Origin: Rhodococcus zopfii NBRC 100606 = JCM 9919
Lineage (GTDB): Bacteria > Actinomycetota > Actinomycetes > Mycobacteriales > Mycobacteriaceae
Assembly: GCF_001895025.1 (NCBI RefSeq)
Contig: NZ_BCXI01000029.1
Coordinates: 1-64,000 of the forward strand
Direction of reading: 5' to 3'
DNA length: 64,000 bases
Positions 33,390-43,115 of the stretch are shown here, one piece after another. The notes beneath the pieces were generated by a model. It was not told where the DNA came from. It saw only the letters and a program-made list of their open reading frames with translations, and did not search any database. Position numbers and translations under genes: made by a program. The first letter of the stretch is position 1; each line of letters opens with the position of its first letter.

Positions 33390-33851
33390 TCACCGTCCGG
33401 GGTGCGGCTCGGCGAGGTGAGGATCGGGCTGCCAGTCGTAGACGACCACGGTCCGCAGCACGATGTCCTGCAGGGACCGTCGTCGCCGATCGACGGCGAC
33501 CACGATCAGCCCGACCGGGAACACGACGCAGAACCCGGCTCGCACCACCGCGCGGACCCAGCCCACGAGCCGGTCGTCGCGCCCCACGACCCGCAGGCCC
33601 ATCACGACGGCGCCGACGGTGCGGCCGGTCGTCGCCCAGCACGCCGCGAGATACAGCACCGACAGTGCACTGAAGGTCGTCACCGACATGACGACCTCGA
33701 CGTCGGGAAACGCGAACTGCTGCGGGGAGAACAGCAGTCGCATCAGCGCCCACGACAGGTACAGGCCGCCCATGCCTGCGAGCACGATGCCGAGATCGAG
33801 GAGGGCCGCGAGTCCGCGCGTGACGATGCCGGCGGGCCGGTGCTCGCTCAC
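33390..33851 (-). CDS. RDD-family membrane protein
   Basis: 153-residue protein of the RDD family with three to four hydrophobic segments. The family features are GIVTRGLAALLDLGIVL near the N-terminus, GRTVGAVVMGLRVV mid-protein, and DRRRRSLQDIVLRTVVV near the C-terminus. RDD proteins often assist transport or ion balance; the role here is unknown. The GTG overlaps the stop of the nonapeptide-repeat gene by 4 nt, so the two are probably co-translated. Confidence 0.85.
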   Translation of the reverse strand: MSEHRPAGIVTRGLAALLDLGIVLAGMGGLYLSWALMRLLFSPQQFAFPDVEVVMSVTTFSALSVLYLAACWATTGRTVGAVVMGLRVVGRDDRLVGWVRAVVRAGFCVVFPVGLIVVAVDRRRRSLQDIVLRTVVVYDWQPDPHLAEPHPGR

Positions 33852-34621
33852 GCTTGCCCCTCCGGTCCGTGATTCTCGGGGCGCCGCCCGAACATGCGGC
33901 CGACGAGCCCGGAGACCGCGTCGTCGGCACGCATGCCCTGGCTGCGCACCCCCTGGACGGCCTCGGTGGACATCGTCCCGGTGGATTCCCGGATGATCGA
34001 GGGCAGGTCGACTCCGTCGATGACGGTGTCGGCCAGACCGATCAGATCGATGCGGCGGATCACCGCATCCACGTCCACACGTGCCGCGATCGCGTCCACG
34101 TCCACACGGTCCAGGATCGGCGTCAGATCCAGACGCGCGGCGATCCCGTCGATGTCGACCCGGCCGATGATCCGGTCGATGTCCACCCGCGCCGCGATCC
34201 CGTCGATGTCCACCCGGTCGAGGATCCGATCGATATCGACCCGCTCGGCAATCCCGTCGATGTCGACCCTGCCGACGATTCCGTCGAGGTCGACCCTGTC
34301 GACGATCTTGCCGACGTCGATGCCCTCTGCGACCGCGTCGAGGTCCACGTGGTCACGGACCACGGCGGTGATGTCCACCTCGAGCAGTGCCGCCTGGACG
34401 ATCTTGCGCACGGTCACGCGCAGGATCCGGTCGAGGGCGGCGTCGGCCGCACGCAGCGTGTCCTCGCCGCGCGCCTCGAGATTGTCCAGGACCGGCGCGA
34501 CCCCGGGCAGGCGACGGGCGAGACCGATGCTCAGGCCCATCACCTTCCCGACCGCACCGGCCAGCTCCGCCCCGGCGCCCACGGCGAGACGCACCGGATC
34601 CGCACTTCTGTCGACAGTCAT
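33848..34621 (-). CDS. tandem nonapeptide-repeat protein of unknown function
   Basis: 257-residue protein. Residues about 95-205 consist of roughly twelve tandem nine-residue units with consensus R-V-D-[ILV]-D-x-I-x-x (for example RVDIDGIAA, RVDIDRIIG), also visible as 27-nt DNA periodicity at about 34010-34365. The N-terminus is Ala/Leu/Gly-rich and may associate with the membrane. The C-terminus is polar (GMRADDAVSGLVGRMFGRR). The regular D/V/I pattern suggests a solenoid or extended helical stack. No enzyme motif. It is translationally coupled to a downstream RDD protein. I do not recognise a named family. Confidence 0.72.
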   Translation of the reverse strand: MTVDRSADPVRLAVGAGAELAGAVGKVMGLSIGLARRLPGVAPVLDNLEARGEDTLRAADAALDRILRVTVRKIVQAALLEVDITAVVRDHVDLDAVAEGIDVGKIVDRVDLDGIVGRVDIDGIAERVDIDRILDRVDIDGIAARVDIDRIIGRVDIDGIAARLDLTPILDRVDVDAIAARVDVDAVIRRIDLIGLADTVIDGVDLPSIIRESTGTMSTEAVQGVRSQGMRADDAVSGLVGRMFGRRPENHGPEGQA

Positions 34622-34664
34622 ACCCACATCAAAGTCTCGTATCCGGCGAAATGCACGTATCGGC

Positions 34665-35141
34665 TCACCGGCCGGGGAGAGTGAAGTCGTCGAAGTCGAA
34701 TCCGGGGACGACGACGCACCCGACCAGACTCGGTTCGCTGCCGGCGGGCCGTGCCCGCTGCCAATGGCCCGGCGGCACCACGACCTGCGGCCGGTCACCG
34801 GCGGCGAAGTCGGGACCGACGCGGTACTCGGTGATCTGACCGGGTTCCTTTCCCGGCCCGGCGATCTCGAGCAGCACCGGGCTGCCCCTGTGATACAGCC
34901 ACAGTTCGGCGCCACGCACCGTGTGCCAGGCGGACTGCTGCCCGGGCATGAGCAGGAACAGGATCGCGGTGCCGGCGCTGCGCGACGCGGGATATCCGGG
35001 CAGCGCCGCGACAGGAAGCTCGAGGTCGCTGCGCCAGGTCTCCCGGTACCAGCCGCCCTCGGGATGCGGGGCGAGCCCGAGAGCGCGGGCCCACTCCGGA
35101 AGGTCCTGGTCCTGTGCCCCGCCGGGGTGGCCGAATGTCAC
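34665..35141 (-). CDS. cupin-fold DUF985 protein
   Basis: 158-residue protein of the DUF985 cupin family (YML079-like). Visible: APHPEGGWYRETWR near the N-terminus, TAILFLLMPGQQSAWHTVRGAELWLYHRG (cupin motif 1 with His), and VVPPGHWQRARP with LVGCVVVPGFDFDDF at the C-terminus. The beta-barrel fold may bind a sugar or nucleotide; no reaction is assigned. Overlap with the LLM operon is absent (48-nt gap). Confidence 0.86.
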   Translation of the reverse strand: MTFGHPGGAQDQDLPEWARALGLAPHPEGGWYRETWRSDLELPVAALPGYPASRSAGTAILFLLMPGQQSAWHTVRGAELWLYHRGSPVLLEIAGPGKEPGQITEYRVGPDFAAGDRPQVVVPPGHWQRARPAGSEPSLVGCVVVPGFDFDDFTLPGR

Positions 35142-35189
35142 AGCAGGTCAGCCTAACCGAACCGCTGCGGCATTCGGCCCCGGACACGG

Positions 35190-36338
35190 TCAGGCGGCGC
35201 GCAGCCCCGCGAGCCCCCATTCCCGCGCGAGCAGTTCGTACGACCGCAGCCGGTCCTCGTGCCGGTGCGTCACCGACGTGACGACCAGCTCGTCGGCACC
35301 GGTGACCCGGCGCAGCGTGTCGAGCCGTTCCGCGACGGTGCCCGGGGAACCCACGAACTGGGTGGCGAGACGGTCGTCGACGAGTTCCCGTTCCTCGGCG
35401 GTGAGGGGATCCGCGGTCGCCGGGTCCTGGTAGGGCTCGGCGCCGCGGCCCGAGCGAATGCTGTGGGCCCAGTGCCCGTACGTCGCCGCGAGATCGCGGG
35501 CGGTCGCGTCGTCGTCGGCGACGACGGCGTCCGCGGAGACCACGACATACGGTTCGGCGAGAAACCGCGACGGGCGGAACGCCGCTCGGTACGCCTCGAC
35601 GGCCTCGACGGTGCTGGACGGTGCGACGTGGTAGTTCGCTCCGAACGGCAGGCCGAGCCGGCCCGCCAGGGCGGCGGACGGGCCCGCGCTCGACCCGAAC
35701 ACCCACACCTCCACGTCCGCGTTCTCCCCCGGGTGGGCGTGCAGCTCGACTCCGTCGGCGGTGCGGTACGTGCCGTCGAGCAACGCGAGGATGTCGTCGA
35801 CCTGCCCGTCGAAGTCCGGCGACTGCGCGCCAGGCTGCTGGAGCGCCGCGAAGGAGGCCGTGAGACGCGGTGAGGCGAGGATCCGACCGGTCGGGAACGG
35901 CGGCGGGATCACGAGTCCGTCCCGGATCTCGGTGGCGCGCGGAGCCGGCGGCTCCGCCCCGGACGCGGCGGCCTTCAGCGCTTCGACGCGGCGCTGCCCC
36001 GAACGGCCGAGACCGAGATCGATCCGACCCGGATGGAATGCGTCGAGTGTGCCGAACGCTTCGACGACACCCGCGGCGGTGTTGTGACCGAGCTGCACCG
36101 CCGCAGCACCGACCCGGATGGTGCTGGTGGCCGCGGCGATCGCGCCGATCAGCACCGCCGGGGACGACGAGGCCACCGCGACGAAGTGGTGCTCGGCGAC
36201 CCAGTAACGCCGGTAACCCCACGTCTCGGCCTTCCGCGCGAGGTCGACGGTGTTGCGCAGTGCCTGCGGCACGGTCGACCCCTCGCTGACCGGCGACAGG
36301 TCCAGCACGGACAGCGGGACCGGATTCGTCACTGCCAT
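35190..36338 (-). CDS. LLM-class flavin monooxygenase, MsnO8/YtmO-like
   Basis: 382-residue luciferase-like monooxygenase that uses reduced FMN and O2. Typical family features: LSVLDLSPVSEG, YRRYWVAEHH, IRVGAAAVQLGHN, HPGRIDLGLGRSG and VWVFGSSAGPSAALAGRLGLPFGANYH. It resembles the MsnO8/YtmO group often found in organosulfur operons. The ATG at 36338 follows GGGAG; a GTG at 36344 overlapping the previous stop is the alternative. It is the last gene of the long operon starting at the leader peptide near 44.9 kb. Confidence 0.86.
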   Translation of the reverse strand: MAVTNPVPLSVLDLSPVSEGSTVPQALRNTVDLARKAETWGYRRYWVAEHHFVAVASSSPAVLIGAIAAATSTIRVGAAAVQLGHNTAAGVVEAFGTLDAFHPGRIDLGLGRSGQRRVEALKAAASGAEPPAPRATEIRDGLVIPPPFPTGRILASPRLTASFAALQQPGAQSPDFDGQVDDILALLDGTYRTADGVELHAHPGENADVEVWVFGSSAGPSAALAGRLGLPFGANYHVAPSSTVEAVEAYRAAFRPSRFLAEPYVVVSADAVVADDDATARDLAATYGHWAHSIRSGRGAEPYQDPATADPLTAEERELVDDRLATQFVGSPGTVAERLDTLRRVTGADELVVTSVTHRHEDRLRSYELLAREWGLAGLRAA

Positions 36339-36340
36339 GG

Positions 36341-37120
36341 TCACTCCCGATTCTGCGGTGTGCGCGGATTGCGTTCGCCTGCTTCGACGGCGAACGGCAG
36401 ACGGTTCTCGGCGGGCGCGATCGGGCAGGTCGCGGCGTCGGTGAAGGCGCAGGGCAGATTCTCGGCTCGTGTGAAATCGATTGTGACGGCGTTGTTCTCG
36501 TCCGGAACACCGAGGTCGAGCTTCCGCGCGGCCGGGTATGTGGTGACCCCGCTGGTGGCGTCGGTGAACAGCACCCGCAGCGGTCCGCCCACCTCACCGA
36601 ACGCGACGAGCGTGTGTTCGCCACCGTCGTGGCCGAACCGGACGAGTCCGGCTGCGCTGTGATGATGTTCGAGACCGTCGACGACGGCACCGGTGGTGAC
36701 GGTGCGGGACTCGTCGAACGCTTCGAAACGTCCGGTCAGCACCCACTTCGTATCCGGTTCGTACACCGGCACTTCCGTGAAGGCGACGAGCGCGGGAGCA
36801 TTCCGGTCATGGACACGGATCGCGAAACGTCCGGTGCGGCGGATGATCTCGACGTATCCGCGCTCGAACCGAACTTCGAGACCGGCGGCACCCTCGACCG
36901 GCGCGTAGGTGACCACCTGGCTTCCCGCCACGTGCACGACGGTGTCTCCGTCGACGTGCCAACTGCCCGGTGCCTCGTCGAATTCGGTGGGGTTCTCGTC
37001 GAGCCAGTGCAGCGCGGTGAGGCTGAGCCAGCCCAGCGGCTGCCGCAGCGCGTCGTTGCGCGCGGCGTGCCACTGCTGCCAGTCCTCGGCGAATCGGGTG
37101 TGGTCGAGTGTTGCGGTCAC
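36341..37120 (-). CDS. DUF1684 protein
   Basis: 259-residue protein of the DUF1684 family. Recognisable stretches: WHAARNDALRQPLGWLSLTALHWLDENP at the N-terminus (quoted in part), TGRFAIRVHDRNAP, GGPLRVLFTDATSGVTTYPAAR and the C-terminal TIDFTRAENLPCAFTDAATCPIAP with two conserved Cys. Function unknown. It is sandwiched between two flavin monooxygenases with 4-nt overlaps on both sides, so it is likely part of the same catabolic pathway. Confidence 0.85.
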   Translation of the reverse strand: MTATLDHTRFAEDWQQWHAARNDALRQPLGWLSLTALHWLDENPTEFDEAPGSWHVDGDTVVHVAGSQVVTYAPVEGAAGLEVRFERGYVEIIRRTGRFAIRVHDRNAPALVAFTEVPVYEPDTKWVLTGRFEAFDESRTVTTGAVVDGLEHHHSAAGLVRFGHDGGEHTLVAFGEVGGPLRVLFTDATSGVTTYPAARKLDLGVPDENNAVTIDFTRAENLPCAFTDAATCPIAPAENRLPFAVEAGERNPRTPQNRE

Positions 37121-38487
37121 GATGCTCGGATCCCTTCGTTCGTCTCGTGCGGGTGGCGCAGCCCGAGATGGCCGCGCAGGGTGGTGCCGTCGTACTCGGT
37201 GCGGAAGCTGCCGCGTTCCTGCAGCAGCGGAACAACGCTGTCGACGAATTCGTCGAGTCCGCCGGGGGTCAGATGCGGAACCAGGATGAAACCGTCGCTC
37301 GCGTCGGTCTGCACGTAGTGGTCGATCTCGGCGGCGATCTGCTCGGCGGTCCCGACGAACTGCTGACGGGCGGTGACCTCGATGATGAGTTCACGGATGC
37401 TGAGATTCTCGGCTTCGGCCTTCGCCCGCCACTCCTGCGCGACCGCACGCGGGTCCTTCGCGTGCCGCACGCGACCGCGCGTGATGTTCACGTTGTCCTC
37501 CGGGTCGACGTCCGGCAGCGGACCGTCCGGGTCGTAGCCGGAGAGGTCGCGGCCCCACACCTGTTCGAGAAACGCAATCGCGGTCTGCGGGCCGACCTGC
37601 TGCAGCCGGATGTGCCGGGCACGCTCCTCGGCGTCCGCGGCGCTGTCGCCGAGGACGAATGCGGCCGCGGGCAGGATCTTCAGATCGTCGTAGCTGCGCC
37701 CGTACTTCGCGAGCCGGCTCTTGACGTCGGTGTAGAACGCGCGGCCCTCCTCGAGCGTCCCGTGCCGGCTGAAGATCGCGTCGGCCTTCGCGGCACCGAA
37801 CTCGCGACCCTCGTCCGAGTCACCGGCCTGCAGCAACACGGGATAGCCCTGCGGGCTGCGCGGCACCTCGAAACGCCCGGTGATGTCGAACTGGGTGGTG
37901 TGCAGGTCGAACGGGGCGATGTCGGTGTCGGCCGCGAAGATGCCGTTCGCGCGGTCGACGACGGGAGCGCCGGGTCGCCAGCCGTCCCACAAGCTCCGGG
38001 CGACGTCGACGACCTCGTGGGCACGCACGTACCGCTGCGAATGGTCGAGGAAGCCACCCCGGCGGAAGTTCTCGCCGGTGAACGCGTCGGACGAGGTCAC
38101 GAGATTCCACGCGGCGCGGCCCTCGGACAGGTGATCGAGGGTGGCGAACTGCTTGGCCACTTCGTACGGCTCGTTGAAGGTGGTGTTGATGGTACCGGCG
38201 AGGCCGAGATGCGTGGTCGCGCCCGCGAGTGCTTCGAGCACGGTGAGCGTGTCGGGGCGGCCGACGACGTCGAGGTCGTGGATGCGACCGCGGTGCTCGC
38301 GCAGCCGCAGTCCCTCGGCGAGGAAGAAGAAGTCGAACTTGCCGCGCTCGGCGGTGCGCGCAAGGTGCAGGAACGACGAGAAGTCGATCTGGCTCTTCGA
38401 ATCCGGATCGGCCCAGACGGTGGTGTTGTTGACCCCCGGGAAGTGTGCGGCGAGATGGATCTGCTTGCGGACGATAGTGCGTGACAA
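37117..38487 (-). CDS. NtaA/DmoA/YtnJ-family FMN-dependent monooxygenase
   Basis: 456-residue member of the NtaA/SnaA/DszA-type monooxygenases, which cleave C-N or C-S bonds with reduced FMN from a separate reductase. Motifs: IHLAAHFPGVNNTTVWADP, FDFFFLAEGLRL, AAWNLVTSSDAFTGENF, VLLQAGDSDEGREFGA and AAEIDHYVQTDASDGFIL. The TTG at 38487 is selected because AAGGATCG precedes it and the protein then starts at the family N-terminus. No reductase gene is present in the window. In Bacillus, YtnJ-type enzymes act on S-modified cysteine derivatives. Confidence 0.87.
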   Translation of the reverse strand: MSRTIVRKQIHLAAHFPGVNNTTVWADPDSKSQIDFSSFLHLARTAERGKFDFFFLAEGLRLREHRGRIHDLDVVGRPDTLTVLEALAGATTHLGLAGTINTTFNEPYEVAKQFATLDHLSEGRAAWNLVTSSDAFTGENFRRGGFLDHSQRYVRAHEVVDVARSLWDGWRPGAPVVDRANGIFAADTDIAPFDLHTTQFDITGRFEVPRSPQGYPVLLQAGDSDEGREFGAAKADAIFSRHGTLEEGRAFYTDVKSRLAKYGRSYDDLKILPAAAFVLGDSAADAEERARHIRLQQVGPQTAIAFLEQVWGRDLSGYDPDGPLPDVDPEDNVNITRGRVRHAKDPRAVAQEWRAKAEAENLSIRELIIEVTARQQFVGTAEQIAAEIDHYVQTDASDGFILVPHLTPGGLDEFVDSVVPLLQERGSFRTEYDGTTLRGHLGLRHPHETNEGIRAS

Positions 38488-38500
38488 GGTGATCGATCCT

Positions 38501-39607
38501 TCAGTGAGCGGAAGCGAAACGGTTGGCGGGGCGGGGCAGACCGAGCCGGTCGCGGAGGGTTCCCGTTGCCGGCGCGACCACGGGTCGGATGACGGGCAGG
38601 ACGTTCTCGACGAGCCGGGGCAGGGTGGACGGGAGAGCAAGCGGTCGCAGTGTCACTCCGTCCACGCCCCGTATGTCTCCGAGGACCTCGACGGCCCCTG
38701 CGTCGGTGCCCACGTGGACGATCGTGTCGGAGACGTACGGCGCTCCGGCCCACGCTTCGAGTTGCGCGAGGCCGGCGACCGCTTCGGCCTCGGTGGCGGC
38801 GAGCAGCAGGTCCACGTCGAGCAGGACGAACACCGAGCGGTCCCCTGCGGCGGCCCGGATGCGCGCGGCGAGATCGGCCGCAGCCTCGGCATCTGTTGCC
38901 CGAATGCGCACGAGATCGGCTCGCCGCGCCGCGAATTCGAACGACTCTCCGCCGGTGACCGTCACCGCGACCAGCGGTTGCCCCTGCGGAGACCTCGGCA
39001 CGATGGACGATCCCTTGACGGAGAAGTACTCGCCGACGAAATCGATGTAGTGAACCTTGTCGCGGTCGATGAAGCGGCCGGTGGCGACGTCACGGATCTC
39101 GGCGTCGTCCTCCCAGCTGTCCCACAACCTGGCCGCGACCTCGGCGGCCTCGTGCGCCTCGGCCCACAGCGACGCGGTGTCCTGCTCGTCCGCGCGCCCG
39201 AACAACGCGACCGGGTCGGCCCCCGGCGTCACCGCGACCTCCCAGCCCGCGCGGCCGAGCGTGGTGTGGTCGATCGCCTGGATCGCCTTGGCCACGTGGA
39301 ACGGCTCGGTGTGGGTGACGGTCGCGGTGGGGACGAGCCCGATCCGGGTGGTGGCCGCTGTGAGACGCGCAGCGAGCCCCACCGCTTCGAGGCGACCCCG
39401 CACGGTGGACGCATCCGTGGTGACGCCGAAGGTGTCGGGGAAGAACGCGAAGTCCACGCCGGCGCGGTCGGCGGCCCCGACGAGGCCGGTCCAGTAGCGG
39501 GGGGTGAACAGTTCCTCGGCGCGTGAATCGTCGCGGCGCCACGACGACGGGTGGATGCCGGTGCCGGCGAATTCGACGGCCAGCAACAACTCTGAACTAT
39601 CGGACAT
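38501..39607 (-). CDS. LLM-class flavin-dependent oxidoreductase
   Basis: 368-residue luciferase-like protein, the third monooxygenase of the operon. Visible: DFAFFPDTFGVT, TRIGLVPTATVTHTEPFHVAKAIQAIDH, GRAGWEVAVTPGADPVALFG and SPQGQPLVAVTVTGGESFEFAARRADLVRI. The first ATG overlaps the upstream ATPase gene by 11 nt. The substrate is unknown; the order ABC transporter, LLM, NtaA, DUF1684, LLM suggests successive oxidation of an imported compound. Confidence 0.84.
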   Translation of the reverse strand: MSDSSELLLAVEFAGTGIHPSSWRRDDSRAEELFTPRYWTGLVGAADRAGVDFAFFPDTFGVTTDASTVRGRLEAVGLAARLTAATTRIGLVPTATVTHTEPFHVAKAIQAIDHTTLGRAGWEVAVTPGADPVALFGRADEQDTASLWAEAHEAAEVAARLWDSWEDDAEIRDVATGRFIDRDKVHYIDFVGEYFSVKGSSIVPRSPQGQPLVAVTVTGGESFEFAARRADLVRIRATDAEAAADLAARIRAAAGDRSVFVLLDVDLLLAATEAEAVAGLAQLEAWAGAPYVSDTIVHVGTDAGAVEVLGDIRGVDGVTLRPLALPSTLPRLVENVLPVIRPVVAPATGTLRDRLGLPRPANRFASAH

Positions 39608-41192
39608 GATGGACCTTCCCGGGGATGGCCTTGAGCAACGTCTGCGTGTACTCGTGCCGTGGGTTGTCGAAAATTTCTGCGGTGGAGCCGTATTCGACGA
39701 CCCGGCCGGCGCGCATCACAGCGACGGTGTCGCTGATCTGCCGGACGACGGCGAGGTCGTGCGAGATGAACAGGTAACTGAGCCCGAGTTCGGTCTGCAA
39801 CGAGGTGAGCAGCTCGAGAACCTGTGCCTGGACCGACACGTCGAGCGCCGAGACCGGCTCGTCGAGCACGAGCAGGTCGGGTTGCAGCGCGAGCGCCCGG
39901 GCGATGGCGACACGCTGCCGTTGCCCACCCGACAGTTCGGCGGGTTTGCGGTCCAGGTGAGCCGTCGGCAGCGCCACCTGATCGAGGAGGCGTGCGACGT
40001 GTTCGGCACGTTCGGTCCGTGTGCCGATGCCGAATGCGTCGAGCGGTTCGGCGACGATGTCGCGGATCCGGAGTTTCGGATCGAGCGACGCGTACGGGTT
40101 CTGGTGCACGATCTGCACGCGACGACGCAGCGCCCGCAGTGCATTCCCGTGCAGACCGGTGATGTCGTCGCCGTCGAACCGAACGTGTCCCGCGGTGGGG
40201 GTCTCGAGCCGGATCGCGATACGCGAGACCGTGGACTTGCCGGAACCCGATTCGCCGACCAGCGACAGCGTGCCGCCGCGCGGTACCTCGAACGACACGT
40301 CGCGCACGGCGTGCAGCGCGGACTTGCGGTCGATGCGGAACGTCTTCGACACGTTCGAGACCGTGAGGATCGGGGCGGCTTCGCGCAGCGCGGGGCGTGC
40401 GGGCGCCTCCGCGAGACTCGGTGCCGCGGCGATGAGCGAACGCGTGTACTCGTGTTGCGGGTCGGTGAGTACCTGTGCTGCCGGTCCGGTTTCGACGACC
40501 CGTCCGCCCTTCATCACCACGATGCGGTCGGCACGATCCGCCGCGACCCCCAGGTCGTGGGTGATGAGCAGAACCGCCGCGCCGGTGTCGGCGATCCTCG
40601 CGTCGAGGTGGTCGAGGATGCGGCGCTGCACCGTCACGTCGAGCGCGCTGGTCGGTTCGTCGGCGATGACGAGGTCCGGGCGGCACGCGAGAGCGATGCC
40701 GATGAGCACGCGCTGGCGCTGCCCACCCGACAACTCCTGCGGGTACTGCCGTGCACGCAACTCCGGATCGTCGAGCCCGGCCTCCTCGAGGATGCGCAGT
40801 GTTTCGATCCTCGCGGTGCGCCGGTCGGCGAGACCGTGGATGCGCAGCACCTCGGCGACCTGATCCCCGACCCGGATGACGGGATTGAGTGAGGTCGTCG
40901 GGTCCTGCGGAACGAACCCGATGCGTGCACCGCGGAGACGCTCGAAGGCCCGCTCCGGCAGGTCGTCGAGCCGGGTGCCGTCGAAGGTCACCGACCCCGC
41001 GGTGACACGTCCGGTGCCGGCGAGCAGCCCGATGATCGCCTGGGCGGTGGTGGACTTGCCCGAGCCCGATTCGCCGACCACCGCGACCACCTCGCCGCGT
41101 GCCACGGTGAGATCGACACCGCCGACCGCGACCATCGGTTCGCGCGCCGATCCGTAGGCGACCTGCAGGTCGCGGACCTCGAGCAGGGTCAT
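39597..41192 (-). CDS. fused dipeptide-type ABC transporter ATPase (DppD-DppF)
   Basis: 531-residue protein with two complete ATP-binding modules: the first with GESGSGKST (about 40), signature LSGGQRQRV and Walker [13 protein letters not shown]; the second from about residue 285 with [18 protein letters not shown] and [12 protein letters not shown]. Each also has its Q-loop ([11 protein letters not shown] and [11 protein letters not shown]), typical of oligopeptide/nickel importers. The ATG overlaps the permease stop by 4 nt. It energises the DppB/C-type permeases encoded upstream. Confidence 0.93.
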   Translation of the reverse strand: MTLLEVRDLQVAYGSAREPMVAVGGVDLTVARGEVVAVVGESGSGKSTTAQAIIGLLAGTGRVTAGSVTFDGTRLDDLPERAFERLRGARIGFVPQDPTTSLNPVIRVGDQVAEVLRIHGLADRRTARIETLRILEEAGLDDPELRARQYPQELSGGQRQRVLIGIALACRPDLVIADEPTSALDVTVQRRILDHLDARIADTGAAVLLITHDLGVAADRADRIVVMKGGRVVETGPAAQVLTDPQHEYTRSLIAAAPSLAEAPARPALREAAPILTVSNVSKTFRIDRKSALHAVRDVSFEVPRGGTLSLVGESGSGKSTVSRIAIRLETPTAGHVRFDGDDITGLHGNALRALRRRVQIVHQNPYASLDPKLRIRDIVAEPLDAFGIGTRTERAEHVARLLDQVALPTAHLDRKPAELSGGQRQRVAIARALALQPDLLVLDEPVSALDVSVQAQVLELLTSLQTELGLSYLFISHDLAVVRQISDTVAVMRAGRVVEYGSTAEIFDNPRHEYTQTLLKAIPGKVHHVR

Positions 41193-42085
41193 TTCGCGCT
41201 CCTGTCCTCGATGGCGTGACCGATACGGTGGGCGGCCAGCACGACGGCCACGATGACCAGGCCCGGCAGGGTCGTCATCCACCACGCCGCGGCGAGATAG
41301 TTGCGGCCCTCCGAGATGAGCGAGCCCCACTCGGGAGTGGGCGGGACGGCACCGAAACCGAGGAAGCTCAGCGACGACACGGCGAGCACGGCCATCCCGA
41401 ATTCGACGGCGGCGAGGGCGGTGACAGGCGCGTACGAGTTGCGCAGCACGTGCCGGCGGAGCACGGTGCGCCAGCGGACACCGCACGCGAAGGCCGCCTC
41501 CACGTACAGGGCCTTGCGAACCCGCAGCACTTCCGAACGCATGACACGGGCGAAGTTCGCGACCAGGCTCACGCCGACGGCGATCGCGACGTTCATCGTG
41601 CCGAAGCCGAGTGCTGCCACCAGTGCGAGCGACAACAGCAGTGCCGGGATCGACAGCAGCACGTCGACTATGCGCATGAGGACTGCGTCGACGCCGCCGC
41701 CGAGCGCGCCCGAGAGCAGGCCGACGAGCGAGCCCACCACCAGGGCGATACCGACGGCGACGAGCGTCGCGGTGAGCGACAGTCCGGCTCCGTACACGAC
41801 GCGCGTGTAGACGTCGCGGCCGAGATTGTCGGTGCCGAACCAGTGTGCTGCGCTCGGTCCCTGCAGTTTCTCGGCGGGCACGCCCCGCAGCGGGTCGCCG
41901 GACGCGAACACCGACGGGAACAGCGCGAAGCCGACGGCGAGGAGCAGGACGACCGCGGACACCGAGAGCACGACATTGCGTCGCAGCGCCGTCACGACGG
42001 ACGAGATACGAAACGTTCTGTGCAAGGGCGGTTCCGGCCACGGCGACGTCGCCGGTGCCGTCTCGCGGATCAGCGTGTCAGACAC
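41189..42085 (-). CDS. ABC permease, DppC-like
   Basis: 298-residue inner-membrane permease with six hydrophobic segments and the N-terminal DppC/OppC domain (ALRRNVVLSVSAVVLLL). The sequence HWFGTDNLGRDVYTRVVYGA and the EAA loop (EAAFACGVRWRTVLRRHVLRN) are diagnostic. GTG 42085 overlaps the stop of the DppB gene by 8 nt. Confidence 0.92.
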   Translation of the reverse strand: MSDTLIRETAPATSPWPEPPLHRTFRISSVVTALRRNVVLSVSAVVLLLAVGFALFPSVFASGDPLRGVPAEKLQGPSAAHWFGTDNLGRDVYTRVVYGAGLSLTATLVAVGIALVVGSLVGLLSGALGGGVDAVLMRIVDVLLSIPALLLSLALVAALGFGTMNVAIAVGVSLVANFARVMRSEVLRVRKALYVEAAFACGVRWRTVLRRHVLRNSYAPVTALAAVEFGMAVLAVSSLSFLGFGAVPPTPEWGSLISEGRNYLAAAWWMTTLPGLVIVAVVLAAHRIGHAIEDRSAK

Positions 42086-43112
42086 GTGCCTCGACCTCCA
42101 GGAGAGTGTCGTCGTGAGCCGGGTTCCCCTCCGTCGACGCCACCGCAGCACGGCGCGGCGCCACCGCACCTCTGCGTTCGATGCCGTGGGTGATTCGCGG
42201 GTCGATGAGGGGGTAGAGCAGGTCGACGGCGAGGTTGACGAGCACGAAGACGGTGGCCGAGAACACGACGATGCCCTGCACCACGGGAATGTCCTGCGCC
42301 ATCACCGACATCTGCGTCAGACGTCCGATGCCCGCCCGCGAGAAGACGGTCTCGACGACGACGGCTCCTGCGAGCAGGTTGCCGACGATGACGCCGGCGA
42401 TCGTGAAGGCGGGGATGCTCGACAGTTTCAGGGCGTGCCGCGTGTGGATGCGCAGGCGCGACGCGCCTTTCGCCCGTGCCGCCTCGATGAACGGCTGCCG
42501 CCAGGTCGTCTGCAGGCTCGTCGCGAGCACCTGTGCGATCACCGCGCCGGTGGGCAGTGCCAGGGTGATCGCGGGCAGGATCACGTGTTCGATGCCCTGG
42601 TCTCCGAAGGCCGGGAACAGTCTCAGCCGGAACGAGAAGAGCTGCAACAGGATCAGGCCCACCCAGAAGGTCGGCACGGCCACACCCAGCGGAGGGAGCG
42701 AGAACAGCAGGCTGCGAAGCAGGTTCGTCCGAGTGTAGGTCGCGAGAAAGGCGACCGCCGTGCCGAACACCAGGGCGAACACCAGCGCTGTGCCCGCCAG
42801 TGCGAGAGTGCTCGGCAGGGCGGCGGCGATCGCGTCGGTCACCTGCTGGCCGGTGGAGATGGACATGCCGAAGTCACCTCGGACCGCGTTGCCCAGCGCG
42901 TTCCAGTACTGCACCGCGACCGGCTGGTCGAGTCCGTATCGAGCCTGGAGTTGTTCGATCGCGGCGGCGTCGACCGGCGTTCCCGCATCGGCGCCGGCGG
43001 CGATGGAGACCGGATCTGAGGGCAGCAGGAACAGGACCGCGAACGACACCGTGAACGCCGCCCACAGCACACCCACCGCCTGGAGCACACGGAAACCGAG
43101 ATAGCGCAGCAT
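42078..43112 (-). CDS. ABC permease, DppB-like
   Basis: 344-residue inner-membrane permease with six hydrophobic segments. DppB features: RYLGFRVLQAVGVLWAAFTVSF at the N-terminus, RYGLDQPVAVQYW and GDFGMSISTGQQV, and the EAA loop EAARAKGASRLRIHTRHALK. The ATG follows the SBP stop by 3 nt. The C-terminal tail (about 25 residues) is hydrophilic and longer than usual. Confidence 0.92.
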   Translation of the reverse strand: MLRYLGFRVLQAVGVLWAAFTVSFAVLFLLPSDPVSIAAGADAGTPVDAAAIEQLQARYGLDQPVAVQYWNALGNAVRGDFGMSISTGQQVTDAIAAALPSTLALAGTALVFALVFGTAVAFLATYTRTNLLRSLLFSLPPLGVAVPTFWVGLILLQLFSFRLRLFPAFGDQGIEHVILPAITLALPTGAVIAQVLATSLQTTWRQPFIEAARAKGASRLRIHTRHALKLSSIPAFTIAGVIVGNLLAGAVVVETVFSRAGIGRLTQMSVMAQDIPVVQGIVVFSATVFVLVNLAVDLLYPLIDPRITHGIERRGAVAPRRAAVASTEGNPAHDDTLLEVEARV

Positions 43113-43115
43113 GAT

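Noticed and set aside
33848-34621. CRISPR-like array suggested by the 27-nt periodicity
   Set aside because: The period is exactly nine codons in an open frame, units vary mainly at synonymous or conservative positions, and there are no spacers or cas genes.
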